Shown here piece after piece: positions 7,900 to 17,110 of a DNA stretch of 64,000 nucleotides. The stretch is from Pelagimonas sp. (GTDB lineage Bacteria > Pseudomonadota > Alphaproteobacteria > Rhodobacterales > Rhodobacteraceae). The stretch is from positions 1-64,000 of the forward strand of contig JAOARX010000030.1 in the NCBI GenBank assembly GCA_025210345.1. The letters run 5' to 3'. Under the pieces are notes generated by a model that saw only the letters and a program-made list of their open reading frames with translations, was not told the DNA's origin and did not search any database. Made by a program: the position numbers and the translations under genes. Position 1 is the stretch's first letter. Each line of letters starts with the position of its first letter.

Positions 7900-8511
7900 C
7901 TAAATCCCGCCGATGGCGCGGACCAGTTGGGCGATATCTTCGACGCCTTGCCCCTGTCGCAGACTTGCGAATACGGTCGGCAATCCGGGGCGCATGTGCG
8001 CCGCGTCGCGTTCCATCACCGAAAGATCGGCGCCGACATGCGGGGCCAGATCGGTCTTGTTGATCACCAGGATGTCGGATCGCGTGATTGCGGGGCCACC
8101 CTTGCGCGGGATCTCTTCGCCCGCCGCCACGTCGATCACATAGACCGTCAGATCCGCCAGTTCGGGCGAGAACGTGGCCGAGAGGTTGTCTCCACCGCTT
8201 TCGATCAGGACCAGTTCCAGATCCGGGTGGGCGTCGGTCAATTCAGCCACCGCCTCCAGGTTGATCGAGGCATCTTCGCGGATCGCGGTATGGGGACAGC
8301 CCCCGGTTTCCACCCCCTTGATCCGGTTCGATGGCAGGGCCTGTTTGCGCAGCAGCGCCTCTGCGTCTTCGCGTGTATAGATGTCATTGGTGATCGCAGC
8401 CATCGAATGGCTGTCACGAAAGGCGGCGCAAAGGGATGCGGTCAGCGTGGTCTTACCCGCGCCGACCGGCCCGCCAATTCCCACCCGCAAGGGGCCGTTG
8501 GGGCTGCTCAT
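7900..8511 (-). CDS. ureG: Urease accessory GTPase UreG
   Basis: A 203-residue SIMIBI-class GTPase. The P-loop [14 protein letters not shown] is at residues 11-24, the nickel-binding CPH motif is in [17 protein letters not shown], and the base-recognition motif NKTD is in [13 protein letters not shown]. UreG delivers nickel to urease with UreD and UreF, using GTP. Length is normal for the family. The start overlaps the end of ureF by 4 bases; it is the last gene of ureDABCEFG. Confidence 0.97.
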   Translation of the reverse strand: MSSPNGPLRVGIGGPVGAGKTTLTASLCAAFRDSHSMAAITNDIYTREDAEALLRKQALPSNRIKGVETGGCPHTAIREDASINLEAVAELTDAHPDLELVLIESGGDNLSATFSPELADLTVYVIDVAAGEEIPRKGGPAITRSDILVINKTDLAPHVGADLSVMERDAAHMRPGLPTVFASLRQGQGVEDIAQLVRAIGGI

Positions 8512-9152
8512 GTTCTGAAAATCCTTGAATACTGCGTTTCATGCTGCATGGCGGCAATATCTGCGCCAAAGGCGGCTGCCCCCAAGTCGTCCAACCTCCC
8601 ATGAGAGGTCTGGGTCGCGATGGTTTCGCACAGGGGCGTCAGCCGGTGCAACATCGCCAATCCCTCTTGCTGTCCCACGGGCAACAGGCGCTGTCCGGCT
8701 GCGATCAGGTTGGACATGAAGGCCTGCAGGTACATCTTTTGGGTCAGGATCAGGGGCATATCCTGATGCTGCGCGGCGGCCCCCAGCGCCACCGGATAGG
8801 TGAGCGCCTGCGGCAAGACATGCCAATCTGACACCGCCAGACCAAAGGCGCGGCCCTGGGCGCAGGTTTCCAGCAGGCGCTCTTTGCTTGAGGCAAAGGC
8901 ACGGGCGCTCAGGTCGATTTGACAAAGGGCCGTGGTATCGGGCGCGTGATAGGCGGCCGCCAGAAACAGCGCGTCATTGTACCCGGCACCATAGACCAGA
9001 ATGTCGGTCAGCCAGCTTTCCAACCCGGAGCCTTCGGTTATGTCCTGCTGGGCAACAGCCCCCTCAAGCCCGTGGCTATAGGCGAAACTGCCGATGGGAA
9101 ACGCAGGCGACAGCCACTGTGTCAGTGTCAGGATTTGGATATCAGTGGGCAT
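8508..9152 (-). CDS. ureF: Urease accessory protein UreF
   Basis: An all-helical accessory protein recognised by [25 protein letters not shown] at the start and the [19 protein letters not shown] stretch near the C-terminus. It forms the UreD-UreF-UreG complex and gates UreG GTPase activity during nickel insertion. The open frame begins at a GTG at 9182, but family members start about 8 residues before TLTQWLSP, so the ATG at 9152 is preferred (214 residues, GGACGG upstream); this still overlaps the end of ureE by 11 bases. Confidence 0.93.
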   Translation of the reverse strand: MPTDIQILTLTQWLSPAFPIGSFAYSHGLEGAVAQQDITEGSGLESWLTDILVYGAGYNDALFLAAAYHAPDTTALCQIDLSARAFASSKERLLETCAQGRAFGLAVSDWHVLPQALTYPVALGAAAQHQDMPLILTQKMYLQAFMSNLIAAGQRLLPVGQQEGLAMLHRLTPLCETIATQTSHGRLDDLGAAAFGADIAAMQHETQYSRIFRT

Positions 9153-9579
9153 GGGAATGGGTCCGTCCGTGGCCATAGGCACCGCCTTCGGGAGTGAAGG
9201 GGGCCGTCACGGGTGTGACCTCTGCCCCCAATTTGGCCAGCATGTCCTGCAGCACGTGATCGCGCTGGATCAACAGGCGATCCTCTTCGATCTGACAGGG
9301 GGTGTGGCGGTTGCCGATGTGCCATGCCAGGCGGGTCAGGTCGCCGCGGATTTCCAGCAGGTCCTCGCGGGCGGGCTGAACCCCGATCACGCGGCCATCT
9401 TGCAACACAAAGGCATCGCCCGCTTCAAGCGACGTGGTTTTGGACAGATCCACCAGAAAACTCAGCCCGCCTTGGGTCGTGAGTGTCTTGCGGCGCAAGA
9501 ACCGCGCATCATAGCTGAGCACGACCAGATCGTCGGGGTGATGAGCATGGGTGATTTCGCGGCTAACAGGGTGGGTCAT
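9142..9579 (-). CDS. ureE: Urease nickel metallochaperone UreE
   Basis: A 145-residue protein. The middle holds the peptide-binding and metal-binding pieces typical of UreE (WHIGNRHTPCQIEEDRLLIQ, with the conserved dimer-interface histidine region), and the C-terminus [10 protein letters not shown] is a short histidine-rich tail that can bind additional nickel. The start at 9579 (MTHPVSREIT) lies 8 bases after the ureC stop. A longer open frame extends upstream through ureC out of frame but has no family similarity, so it was not used. UreE feeds nickel to UreG. Confidence 0.93.
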   Translation of the reverse strand: MTHPVSREITHAHHPDDLVVLSYDARFLRRKTLTTQGGLSFLVDLSKTTSLEAGDAFVLQDGRVIGVQPAREDLLEIRGDLTRLAWHIGNRHTPCQIEEDRLLIQRDHVLQDMLAKLGAEVTPVTAPFTPEGGAYGHGRTHSHAH

Positions 9580-9587
9580 AATGGGCC

Positions 9588-11348
9588 TCAGAACATGAAA
9601 TAGCGTTGCGCCATGGGGACGGTTTCGGCGGGTTGACAGGTCAAAAGTTCCCCATTGGCGCGCACTTCGTAGGTTTCGGGGTTGACCTCGATCTGCGGCG
9701 TGGCGGCGTTCAGTTTGAGGTCGGATTTGCCGATCGCGCGGGTGTTGGAGACCGCGACGGTCTGTTTCGCCAGCCCCAGCGAAGCCGCCAACCCATCGGC
9801 CTGCGCCGCCTCGGAGACAAAGGTGACGGCCGAGTTTTCCACGCTGCGCCCATAGGCCCCGAACATCGGCCGGCTGTAGACCGGTTGCGGCGTCGGGATC
9901 GAGGCATTGGGATCGCCCATCTGCGCCATGGCGATGGTGCCCCCCAGCAAGACCATTTCCGGCTTGACACCAAAGAAGGCCGGGTTCCACAGCACCAGGT
10001 CAGCGCGCTTGCCCTCTTCGATCGACCCGATGTGTTGGGACAGCCCATGGGCAATCGCGGGGTTGATGGTGTATTTCGCAATATAGCGCCGCACCCGGAA
10101 ATTGTCGTTTTCACCGGTTTCCTCGGGCAGGCGCCCGCGCTGTTTTTTCATCTTGTCGGCGGTTTGCCAGGTGCGGATCAGCACTTCGCCCACCCGGCCC
10201 ATGGCCTGGCTGTCAGAGGCGATAATGCTGAACGCCCCCATATCGTGCAGGATGTCTTCGGCGGCGATGGTTTCACGCCGGATCCGGCTTTCGGCAAAGG
10301 CGACGTCTTCGGGGATGGATTTGTCGAGGTGATGACACACCATCAACATGTCCAGATGTTCTTCGATGGTGTTGACCGTGAAGGGGCGGGTTGGGTTGGT
10401 TGACGAAGGCAGCACGTGCTCTTCGCCGCAGATCTTGATAATGTCGGGGGCGTGTCCCCCCCCGGCACCCTCGGTGTGAAAGGCGTGGATGGTGCGCCCC
10501 TTCATGGCGGCGACCGTGTGCTCGACAAAGCCGCTTTCGTTCAGCGTGTCGGTATGGATCATGACCTGCACATCCATGGCATCAGCGACGGACAGGCAAC
10601 AGTCAATCGACGCCGGGGTGGTTCCCCAGTCCTCGTGCAGCTTGAGCGCGCAGGCCCCGCCTTTGATCTGTTCCTCAAGCGCGTGCGGCAGGCTGGCGTT
10701 GCCCTTGCCCGCAAAGGCCAGGTTCATCGCAAAGGCATCCGCAGCCTGCAACATGCGCCCGATGTGCCAGGGGCCGGGGGTGCAGGTGGTGGCCAGCGTA
10801 CCATGCGCCGGGCCGGTGCCGCCGCCCAGCATGGTGGTCAGGCCCGAATGCAGCGCATCGTCAATCTGTTGCGGGCAGATGAAGTGGATGTGACTGTCAA
10901 AGCCCCCGGCGGTCAGAATGCGTCCTTCACCGGCGATGGCCTCGGTTCCCGGACCGACGATGATGTCGACACCCGGTTGCGTGTCGGGGTTGCCCGCCTT
11001 GCCGATCTTGTGGATGCGCCCGTCTTTGAGGCCGACATCCGCCTTGTAGATGCCGGTGTGATCCACGATCAGCGCATTGGTGATGACCGTATCCACGGCG
11101 CCCTCGGCACGGGTGGTCTGGGCTTGGCCCATCCCGTCGCGGATGACCTTGCCGCCGCCGAACTTAACCTCTTCGCCATAGAGCGCCGCATTGGTCCCTG
11201 TGCCGCCGGTTGTCGCGGCGCCTGCGCGTTCGGCGGTCAGGTCGCGTTCGATCTCGATGATCAGATCGGTGTCGGCCAGGCGCAGGCGGTCGCCGGTGGT
11301 GGGGCCAAACATGGCGGCATAGTCGGAGCGGTTGATCAAAGCGGGCAT
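9588..11348 (-). CDS. ureC: Urease alpha (catalytic) subunit UreC
   Basis: The 586-residue nickel amidohydrolase that splits urea to ammonia and carbamate. All active-site pieces are visible: DSHIHFICP (Ni ligands), the carbamylated lysine in [11 protein letters not shown] (K236), [23 protein letters not shown], the mobile flap cysteine in [11 protein letters not shown] and the ligand aspartate in [11 protein letters not shown]. It is longer than the usual about 570 residues: an Ala/Gly/Thr-rich stretch ([20 protein letters not shown], about residues 36-55) replaces the usual short link before [13 protein letters not shown]236 compared with K217 of the Klebsiella enzyme is consistent with that insertion. 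Between ureB and ureC there are 57 untranslated bases. Confidence 0.97.
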   Translation of the reverse strand: MPALINRSDYAAMFGPTTGDRLRLADTDLIIEIERDLTAERAGAATTGGTGTNAALYGEEVKFGGGKVIRDGMGQAQTTRAEGAVDTVITNALIVDHTGIYKADVGLKDGRIHKIGKAGNPDTQPGVDIIVGPGTEAIAGEGRILTAGGFDSHIHFICPQQIDDALHSGLTTMLGGGTGPAHGTLATTCTPGPWHIGRMLQAADAFAMNLAFAGKGNASLPHALEEQIKGGACALKLHEDWGTTPASIDCCLSVADAMDVQVMIHTDTLNESGFVEHTVAAMKGRTIHAFHTEGAGGGHAPDIIKICGEEHVLPSSTNPTRPFTVNTIEEHLDMLMVCHHLDKSIPEDVAFAESRIRRETIAAEDILHDMGAFSIIASDSQAMGRVGEVLIRTWQTADKMKKQRGRLPEETGENDNFRVRRYIAKYTINPAIAHGLSQHIGSIEEGKRADLVLWNPAFFGVKPEMVLLGGTIAMAQMGDPNASIPTPQPVYSRPMFGAYGRSVENSAVTFVSEAAQADGLAASLGLAKQTVAVSNTRAIGKSDLKLNAATPQIEVNPETYEVRANGELLTCQPAETVPMAQRYFMF

Positions 11349-11405
11349 CGGGTATCCTTGCGGCGTTGGGTCTGAGCAGCGGCGGGCAGGGGGAGGGGCA
11401 GGGGG

Positions 11406-11711
11406 CTAGAGCGCCCCCATGACCTTTTGGTTGAAGCCAAACACGCGGCGCGCACCCGCAATCGGGATCAACTGGACCTCGCGCCTTTGGCCGGGTTCAA
11501 ATCGCACGGCGGTGCCGGCGGCGATGTCCAGACGCATTCCATGCGCCGCGTCGCGGTCGAAATCCAGGCCCGGGTTGGCTTCGGCAAAATGATAGTGACT
11601 GCCGACCTGCACCGGACGATCGCCGGTGTTGGCCACCATCAGCGTCACGCTTTCGCGGTCTTGGTTCAGGGTGATGTCACCTTGGGCGGGGAACAGCTCT
11701 CCGGGTATCAT
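11406..11711 (-). CDS. ureB: Urease beta subunit UreB
   Basis: A 101-residue subunit starting MIPGELFP and containing [19 protein letters not shown] and the C-terminal [12 protein letters not shown], all characteristic of UreB. It is a structural subunit that clamps the alpha subunits in the (alpha-beta-gamma)3 urease. It lies 9 bases after ureA. Length is normal. Confidence 0.96.
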   Translation of the reverse strand: MIPGELFPAQGDITLNQDRESVTLMVANTGDRPVQVGSHYHFAEANPGLDFDRDAAHGMRLDIAAGTAVRFEPGQRREVQLIPIAGARRVFGFNQKVMGAL

Positions 11712-11720
11712 GTGCGCACC

Positions 11721-12023
11721 TCAGCGGATCGGGTTGTGAACAGTGACGAGCTTGGTGCCGTCGGGAAAGGTGGCCTCGACCTGGACGTCGTGGATCATGT
11801 CGGCCACACCTTCCATACATTGATCGCGGGTGATGACCTGCGCCCCTGCCTCCATCATCTCGGCAACCGAGCGCCCATCGCGGGCCCCTTCGACCACCGC
11901 ATCGGTGATCAGGGCGATGGCTTCGGGATGATTGAGTTTGACGCCGCGAACCAGGCGCTTGCGCGCAACTTCGGCGGCCATGGCAACCAGCAGCTTGTCT
12001 TTTTCACGAGGGGTCAGGTTCAT
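11721..12023 (-). CDS. ureA: Urease gamma subunit UreA
   Basis: A 100-residue subunit starting [35 protein letters not shown] in pieces typical of UreA, with [20 protein letters not shown] at the end. It is the smallest structural urease subunit. It follows ureD by 12 bases and precedes ureB by 9. Separate UreA and UreB genes, rather than a fusion, are the usual bacterial arrangement. Confidence 0.96.
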   Translation of the reverse strand: MNLTPREKDKLLVAMAAEVARKRLVRGVKLNHPEAIALITDAVVEGARDGRSVAEMMEAGAQVITRDQCMEGVADMIHDVQVEATFPDGTKLVTVHNPIR

Positions 12024-12035
12024 GGTGGGGTCCTG

Positions 12036-12935
12036 TCATAGGGTCCAGCAGCGGGGCAGCCCGTCTGGCATCAAAAGTGTGAGAAGAGGAATCAGGGACT
12101 GGCGTAGCTCATACCCATCGGTTGCCAGCACGCGGGTCACCAGCAGGTCATCGCCGATCAAAGAAGCCCCGGCCGTCGGGGGCAGCAGCGACCGAATGGA
12201 TGCAAGGCGCGCTTCGGCATCGGGGGCGATATAGATCAGGCTGGCCAGGGCGCGGGCGCCCGCCGCAACACCGGGGCGATCCAACTGGCGTTCCAGATCC
12301 CCCTGCATGGTGATCCGGTCCATGTACACGGGCGCACCCCCGCGCGTCACGGTGATCCGGTCGCGCAGCGCGGCCTGGGTCAGGGTTTCACCCATGGCGC
12401 GGCGGCCAAAGATCAGGGGTTCGACCACCAGGGCGCTGGCCCCCTTTGCCAGTGTGATGTGCAGATCCCGCGCCAGATCGCACTGTTGAAACAGGATCGT
12501 TTCCTGAGGCACCCAGTTCAGTCGGGCCTTATCCGCGACGGTGATCTTGGTCTCGACCCGCCCCGGGGCACCGGGCAAAGCGCGGTAGGCGCGTTCGCAG
12601 GTCTGGGTGGTCAGAGTGAGGTTGGCATTGGGTTCAATACGGGCCTCGGTGGTAAAGTGGTCTCCGCCGGTGACGCCACCAGAGGTGTTGATCAAAACCG
12701 CCTCGACCGCGCCGCCGCGTGTCCGAGGAAACAGGCATTTGAGCGCGCCGGATTGGTGCAGTCCGGACAAGCGAGACCGTGACCCATCTGCGCGCACCGC
12801 AAGTTTCGCCACGCCGCGCGCGCGGATCGCAGGCTGGGGGACCGACGGGGAAGATATGCGGCGAAGATGCGTGATGGCAGACCTCTTGCGATGCAGGACG
12901 TCTTCTTTCTTGGGTCTGCCTTTGGGATGAGCCAT
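12036..12935 (-). CDS. ureD: Urease accessory protein UreD (UreH)
   Basis: An accessory protein recognised by INTSGGVTGGDHFTTEARIEPNANL (in pieces), TQTCERAYRALPG and WVPQETILFQQCDL. It forms the scaffold that docks UreF and UreG on apo-urease. The frame opens at 12959; the second ATG at 12935 is taken here, giving 299 residues, still slightly long for UreD (usually about 270-290), so the true start may lie further in. It is the first gene of the urease operon, divergent from urtA. Confidence 0.9.
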   Translation of the reverse strand: MAHPKGRPKKEDVLHRKRSAITHLRRISSPSVPQPAIRARGVAKLAVRADGSRSRLSGLHQSGALKCLFPRTRGGAVEAVLINTSGGVTGGDHFTTEARIEPNANLTLTTQTCERAYRALPGAPGRVETKITVADKARLNWVPQETILFQQCDLARDLHITLAKGASALVVEPLIFGRRAMGETLTQAALRDRITVTRGGAPVYMDRITMQGDLERQLDRPGVAAGARALASLIYIAPDAEARLASIRSLLPPTAGASLIGDDLLVTRVLATDGYELRQSLIPLLTLLMPDGLPRCWTL

Positions 12936-13271
12936 CGGAATCACCCAAACTGGGCACATGGATCGGGCATTTTGCTGACTAAATGGGCGTCATTGCGGTT
13001 TGCGGCTTAAAAATTAATCATAATCTCGGACATCTGGGGAAACCCGCCCGAAGATTCATCTCTTGAATTGCCATTCTTGCCGCGATGCAGCGAACGTCAC
13101 CCTGCCTGCCGAGCGCCATGACGTGCATTCAAACCAGATGAGCAGGTGTGTGACGACCGAAAGAATTGAGCCTCTGAGCGGCCGCCACACGGGTTGCAAC
13201 AACAGTTGCAGGGACCGGGTACGGAATTCTTGCCTTTGTGGCAAGTCCGCCTTCCCTGCGGGGAGAGACAA
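12936..13271. promoter_or_regulatory. Divergent intergenic region between ureD and urtA, with inverted repeat
   Basis: This 336-base region must hold the promoters of the urease operon (leftward) and of the urt operon (rightward). A perfect inverted repeat TGCAAC-N4-GTTGCA lies at 13195-13210, about 62 bases before the urtA ATG. An AT-rich patch (about 13006-13025) suggests a promoter but no clear -35/-10 pair was found. A convincing sigma-54 (-24/-12) or NtrC-type site was not recognised. CTTGCC/GGCAAG at about 13229-13245 is a short hairpin just before the urtA ribosome site. Confidence 0.45.
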
Positions 13272-14552
13272 ATGACCTTTGTGAAATCTATTTTGGCCGC
13301 CACCGTCGCCGCCGGTGCATTGGCCGCGCCTGCCTTTGCTGCCGATTGTACAATCAAGGTGGGGGTTCTGCATTCGCTGTCCGGAACGATGGCGATTTCC
13401 GAAACCACGCTGAAAGACACCATGCTGATGCTGATCGACGATCAGAACGCCAAGGGTGGTCTTTTGGGATGCGAGCTTGAGGCGGCGGTGGTCGATCCGG
13501 CGTCTGACTGGCCGTTGTTCGCGGAAAAAGCGCGTGAATTGCTGACCGTGCATGAGGTTGACGTGATCTTTGGCAACTGGACATCCGTGTCACGCAAGTC
13601 GGTTCTGCCGGTGATCGAAGAGCTGAACGGCCTGCTGTTCTACCCGGTGCAATACGAAGGTGAAGAGAGCTCGAAGAACGTGTTCTACACCGGTGCCGCG
13701 CCGAACCAGCAGGCGATCCCCGCGACGGATTATTTCCTGGAAGAGTTGGGCGTTGAGAAATTCGCGCTGTTGGGAACGGACTATGTCTATCCGCGCACCA
13801 CGAACAACATCCTTGAGAGCTATCTCAAAGGAAAAGGCATCGCCGCGGACGACATCTTTGTGAACTATACCCCCTTTGGCCATTCCGATTGGTCCAAGAT
13901 CGTCGCCGATGTGGTTGCGCTGGCGGCGGATGGCAAAAAGGTTGGGGTGATCAGCACCATCAACGGGGATGCCAACATCGGGTTCTACAAGGAATTGGCC
14001 GCAGCCGGGATCAGCGCGGATGACATTCCGGTGGTTGCCTTCTCGGTCGGGGAAGAAGAGCTGGCGGGTCTGGACACATCCAACCTTGTTGGACATCTGG
14101 CGGCCTGGAACTATTTCCAATCGGCCGATGCGGACGCCAACGAAGCCTTCGTGGCCAAATGGAAAGAGGTCATGGGCGACGAACGTGTGACCAATGACCC
14201 GATGGAAGCGCATTACATCGGCTTCAACATGTGGGTGAACGCGGCAACCGCGGCTGGCACCACCGATGTTGATGCGGTGCGCGACGCCATGTACGGGCAG
14301 GAATTCCCCAACCTGACCGGTGGCACCGCGACCATGCTTCCCAACCACCATCTGGCGAAACCGGTTCTGATCGGTGAGATCCAGGAAGACGGTCAGTTCG
14401 ACATCATCAGCCAGACCGAAGAGGTCGCTGGCGACGCCTGGACCGACTTTCTGCCAGAATCGGCGGTTCTGAAGTCTGATTGGAAAGATCTGGGTTGCGG
14501 AATGTACAACACCGAAACCAGCGCCTGCGTTCAGATCAAATCGAACTACTGA
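13272..14552 (+). CDS. urtA: Urea ABC transporter substrate-binding protein UrtA
   Basis: A 426-residue periplasmic binding protein of the branched-chain amino acid type. The signal MTFVKSILAATVAAGALAAP ends at AFAA. The mature protein starts DCTIKVGVLHSLSGTMAISE and holds NWTSVSRKSVLPV and LFYPVQYEGEESSKNVFYTG, the UrtA/FmdD signature. GGGAGAG stands just before the ATG; the frame extends upstream to 13194 without a signal peptide and was not used. It captures urea for UrtBCDE. A strong hairpin follows the gene, as expected for an abundant binding protein. Confidence 0.95.
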   Translation: MTFVKSILAATVAAGALAAPAFAADCTIKVGVLHSLSGTMAISETTLKDTMLMLIDDQNAKGGLLGCELEAAVVDPASDWPLFAEKARELLTVHEVDVIFGNWTSVSRKSVLPVIEELNGLLFYPVQYEGEESSKNVFYTGAAPNQQAIPATDYFLEELGVEKFALLGTDYVYPRTTNNILESYLKGKGIAADDIFVNYTPFGHSDWSKIVADVVALAADGKKVGVISTINGDANIGFYKELAAAGISADDIPVVAFSVGEEELAGLDTSNLVGHLAAWNYFQSADADANEAFVAKWKEVMGDERVTNDPMEAHYIGFNMWVNAATAAGTTDVDAVRDAMYGQEFPNLTGGTATMLPNHHLAKPVLIGEIQEDGQFDIISQTEEVAGDAWTDFLPESAVLKSDWKDLGCGMYNTETSACVQIKSNY

Positions 14553-14562
14553 CGCCATATTT

Positions 14563-14589
14563 CCGGTCGGGGGTTTGCCCCCCGACCGG
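14563..14589 (+). terminator. Strong hairpin between urtA and urtB
   Basis: CCGGTCGGGGG (14563-14573) pairs with CCCCCCGACCGG (14578-14589) around TTTG. There is no T-run after it, so it is more likely a 3'-end stabiliser or partial attenuator that raises urtA mRNA over urtBCDE than a full terminator. Confidence 0.6.
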
Positions 14590-14656
14590 ACCTTCGGGCC
14601 CGACCCCGGGCCCGATCATGGGCTTGAAATCTGGGCCTGTTTTTGGGTGGACCTCT

Positions 14657-16624
14657 ATGAAATCCTTGGTTTTATTCTTGCTGATGCTGGTGGCTTCGGT
14701 GCATCTGGCCCTGGCGCAGGACGGGCCTGCGGGCGCGCCCATGCAGGCGATTTTGCAAGAGCACAGCGCGCTGATTGTCAAAAGCTCACGCAAGACGATC
14801 CAGCCCGCGATTGATGCGGTTGCGGGCAGCGGTCTGGCGCAGGCGGCGGATGTGTTGCAGGCGTGGCAGGCCAAGGAGATATTTCTGCGCAAAGAGGACG
14901 GGCTGTTCTTTCGGGGCGAAAAACGCGATGCCAAGACCTATCGCCTATGGGACTTTGACAGTGGCGATGTGGTGGGGGATGTTTCCAAGAAGGCCCTGAA
15001 ACAGATCAAACCCAACAGCGGGATCCGTGCGCTGTTGGGGACGGCGCTTGTGCGCTTCCAACTCAGCGATCCTGATCCGGCCCGGCGTCTTGCGGCGCTT
15101 GAGGCGATTGCGCGTGCCCCTGATGCGACCTTGCTTTCGCCCCTGCGTGCGTCGCTGGACAGCGAAACCGACAGCGCCATCAAGGCGCGCAAATACCGGA
15201 CGGAACGTCTGTTGACCATCGCGCATGATCCGAGTCCCTCCGTGCGCGTCGATGCCATTGCTGAGATGTCCGGGGATCTTGGCCTGGATCTGCGGGCAAC
15301 GCTGAACCCGCTTGTGGCGGTGCAGTTGCAGGCCTTCGAAGGTGACCTTCCCGAGGCGGTGAACCTGGCCCGGATGGTGACCCCCGGGGGGGAGGGTTTG
15401 ACGCGCGATCAGGCCTATGCGCTGTTGGTAGCCCAACATGACGCGCCCGCGCCCCTTACTGCGGAACGTCTGCGAGAAACCTTGGTGCTGCATATCGACG
15501 GATCCACGGTTGGCGGTGTGCCCGTGGCCCAGTTGAACACGGATGCGGCGCGCCTGCGGGCCTATGCCGGATTGGTCGATGCGGGATTGGTTCCCGCCTT
15601 TCCGACCGAGGCGGATCAGGCCAAAACCCTGTCGCGCTATCGCTTTGCCGAAATCTATGCTGAACCCTCCCCCGAGGTCACCGGTGCCGCCAAGCGTGCT
15701 TTGGCGGACATCCAGACCCGCGTGGGTGTGGCGCAGACCTTTGATCTGACATTGGACGCCTTGTCGCTGGCCTCGATCTATTTTCTTGCCGCCATCGGGC
15801 TGGCGATCACCTTTGGGGTGATGGGGGTCATCAATATGGCCCATGGCGAATTCATCATGATGGGCGCCTATACAGGCTATGTTGTGCAGCAAGTGGTGCC
15901 CAATCACACCGCCTCGATCCTGATCGCCGTGCCCATGGCATTCGCGGTGACCTTTGCTGCGGGGGTGGCGATGGAACGGCTGGTGATCCGCTGGCTCTAC
16001 AACCGGCCGCTTGAGACGCTGTTGGCCACCTTTGGGATTTCCATCGCGCTTCAGCAACTGGCCAAGAACATCTTTGGCACCCAAGCCCGCCCGCTGACCG
16101 CCCCGGGATGGCTGGACGGAGCCTGGGTTCTGAATGATGTGGTGTCGATCAGCTATATCCGCATCGCGATCTTTGGGCTGGCGCTGATTTTCCTGGGGTT
16201 CTTCCTGTTTTTGATGAACCGGACGCGGCTGGGTCTGGAAACCCGCGCGGTGACGCAAAACCGCCGTATGGCCGCGAATATGGGGATCAACCCGGATCGG
16301 GTGAACATGCTGACCTTTGGTCTGGGCTCGGGCATTGCGGGCATTGCCGGCGTGGCGATCGGCCTGTTTGCCAAGGTCACCTCTGAGCTTGGAAATGACT
16401 ATATCGTTCAAAGCTTTATGACCGTTGTTGTCGGGGGTGTCGGCAATATCTGGGGCACCCTCGCAGGGGCGACGATGATTGGATTTTTGCAAAAGGGGAT
16501 TGAGTGGTTCAATCCTTCGAATACGCTGGCAGCGCAAACATATATGATCATCTTTATCATCATATTCATCCAATTCCGGCCCAAGGGGATCATCGCCCTC
16601 AAGGGTCGCGCCGCCGGAGATTGA
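14657..16624 (+). CDS. urtB: Urea ABC transporter permease UrtB, with long N-terminal extension
   Basis: The C-terminal about 290 residues form a LivH-like permease (SLASIYFLAAIGLAITFGVMGVINMAHGEFIMMG onwards, and GLGSGIAGIAGVAIGLFAKV). The first about 360 residues follow a signal-like helix (KSLVLFLLMLVASVHLALA) and form a periplasmic region with helical, HEAT-like repeats such as ARRLAALEAIARAPDATLLS. UrtB proteins often carry a shorter periplasmic extension; at 655 residues this one is long. The ATG at 14657 was chosen because the signal sequence begins there; the open frame starts earlier, inside urtA. It pairs with UrtC to form the urea channel. Confidence 0.92.
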   Translation: MKSLVLFLLMLVASVHLALAQDGPAGAPMQAILQEHSALIVKSSRKTIQPAIDAVAGSGLAQAADVLQAWQAKEIFLRKEDGLFFRGEKRDAKTYRLWDFDSGDVVGDVSKKALKQIKPNSGIRALLGTALVRFQLSDPDPARRLAALEAIARAPDATLLSPLRASLDSETDSAIKARKYRTERLLTIAHDPSPSVRVDAIAEMSGDLGLDLRATLNPLVAVQLQAFEGDLPEAVNLARMVTPGGEGLTRDQAYALLVAQHDAPAPLTAERLRETLVLHIDGSTVGGVPVAQLNTDAARLRAYAGLVDAGLVPAFPTEADQAKTLSRYRFAEIYAEPSPEVTGAAKRALADIQTRVGVAQTFDLTLDALSLASIYFLAAIGLAITFGVMGVINMAHGEFIMMGAYTGYVVQQVVPNHTASILIAVPMAFAVTFAAGVAMERLVIRWLYNRPLETLLATFGISIALQQLAKNIFGTQARPLTAPGWLDGAWVLNDVVSISYIRIAIFGLALIFLGFFLFLMNRTRLGLETRAVTQNRRMAANMGINPDRVNMLTFGLGSGIAGIAGVAIGLFAKVTSELGNDYIVQSFMTVVVGGVGNIWGTLAGATMIGFLQKGIEWFNPSNTLAAQTYMIIFIIIFIQFRPKGIIALKGRAAGD

Positions 16625-16627
16625 GCC

Positions 16628-17110
16628 ATGGCCGTCACCCTGTCCCCCGCAGATCTGAACGATCCCGATTTCGTTGCCCTGGTCGATGCGCATACCGCGT
16701 TTTGCGATCGAACCGCCCCGCCTGAAAGCTGCCACAGGCTGGCCGTGGATGCGCTGGCCGCACCTGACGTGACGGTCTGGAGCGCCCATATCGACGGGGC
16801 GTTGATCGGGATGGGGGCCGTAAAGCGTCTGAACGATCAAGATGGCGAGGTGAAGTCCATGCACACCTGCGCCGCCGCGCGCGGTCAGGGCGTGGCCCGG
16901 CACATGTTGCAGCAGATCATTTCCCATGCCCGCGATATGGGGCTGTCGGCGCTTTGGCTGGAAACCGGAACACATCCAGAGTTCAAAGCCGCCTGCGCGC
17001 TATACGAAGCCTTCGGCTTTGTCGAAACGGGGCCGTTTGGCAGCTATGTCCTCGATCCGCACAGCACCTTTTACACATTGCGATTAGATGAACCCAAGGG
17101 GGACACATGA
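16628..17110 (+). CDS. GNAT-family N-acetyltransferase inside the urt operon
   Basis: A 160-residue Gcn5-type acetyltransferase. The acetyl-CoA-binding motif appears as AAARGQGVARHMLQQIISHA (the R/Q-x-x-G-x-G/A pattern) and the C-terminal CALYEAFGFVETGPFGSY is typical of GNAT proteins resembling ElaA or YjaB types. It starts 4 bases after urtB and its stop overlaps the urtC start by 4 bases, so it is an integral operon member. GGAG precedes the ATG. Its acceptor is unknown. It has no established role in urea transport. Confidence 0.88.
   Translation: MAVTLSPADLNDPDFVALVDAHTAFCDRTAPPESCHRLAVDALAAPDVTVWSAHIDGALIGMGAVKRLNDQDGEVKSMHTCAAARGQGVARHMLQQIISHARDMGLSALWLETGTHPEFKAACALYEAFGFVETGPFGSYVLDPHSTFYTLRLDEPKGDT

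Noticed and set aside
9580-9990. Upstream extension of the ureE frame into ureC
   Set aside because: The extension has no UreE similarity and lies in another frame of ureC; the ATG at 9579 fits the family.
14945-16975. A 676-codon minus-strand frame opposite urtB
   Set aside because: It is a shadow of urtB and the acetyltransferase gene; no plausible domain, very high His/Gln/Arg content.
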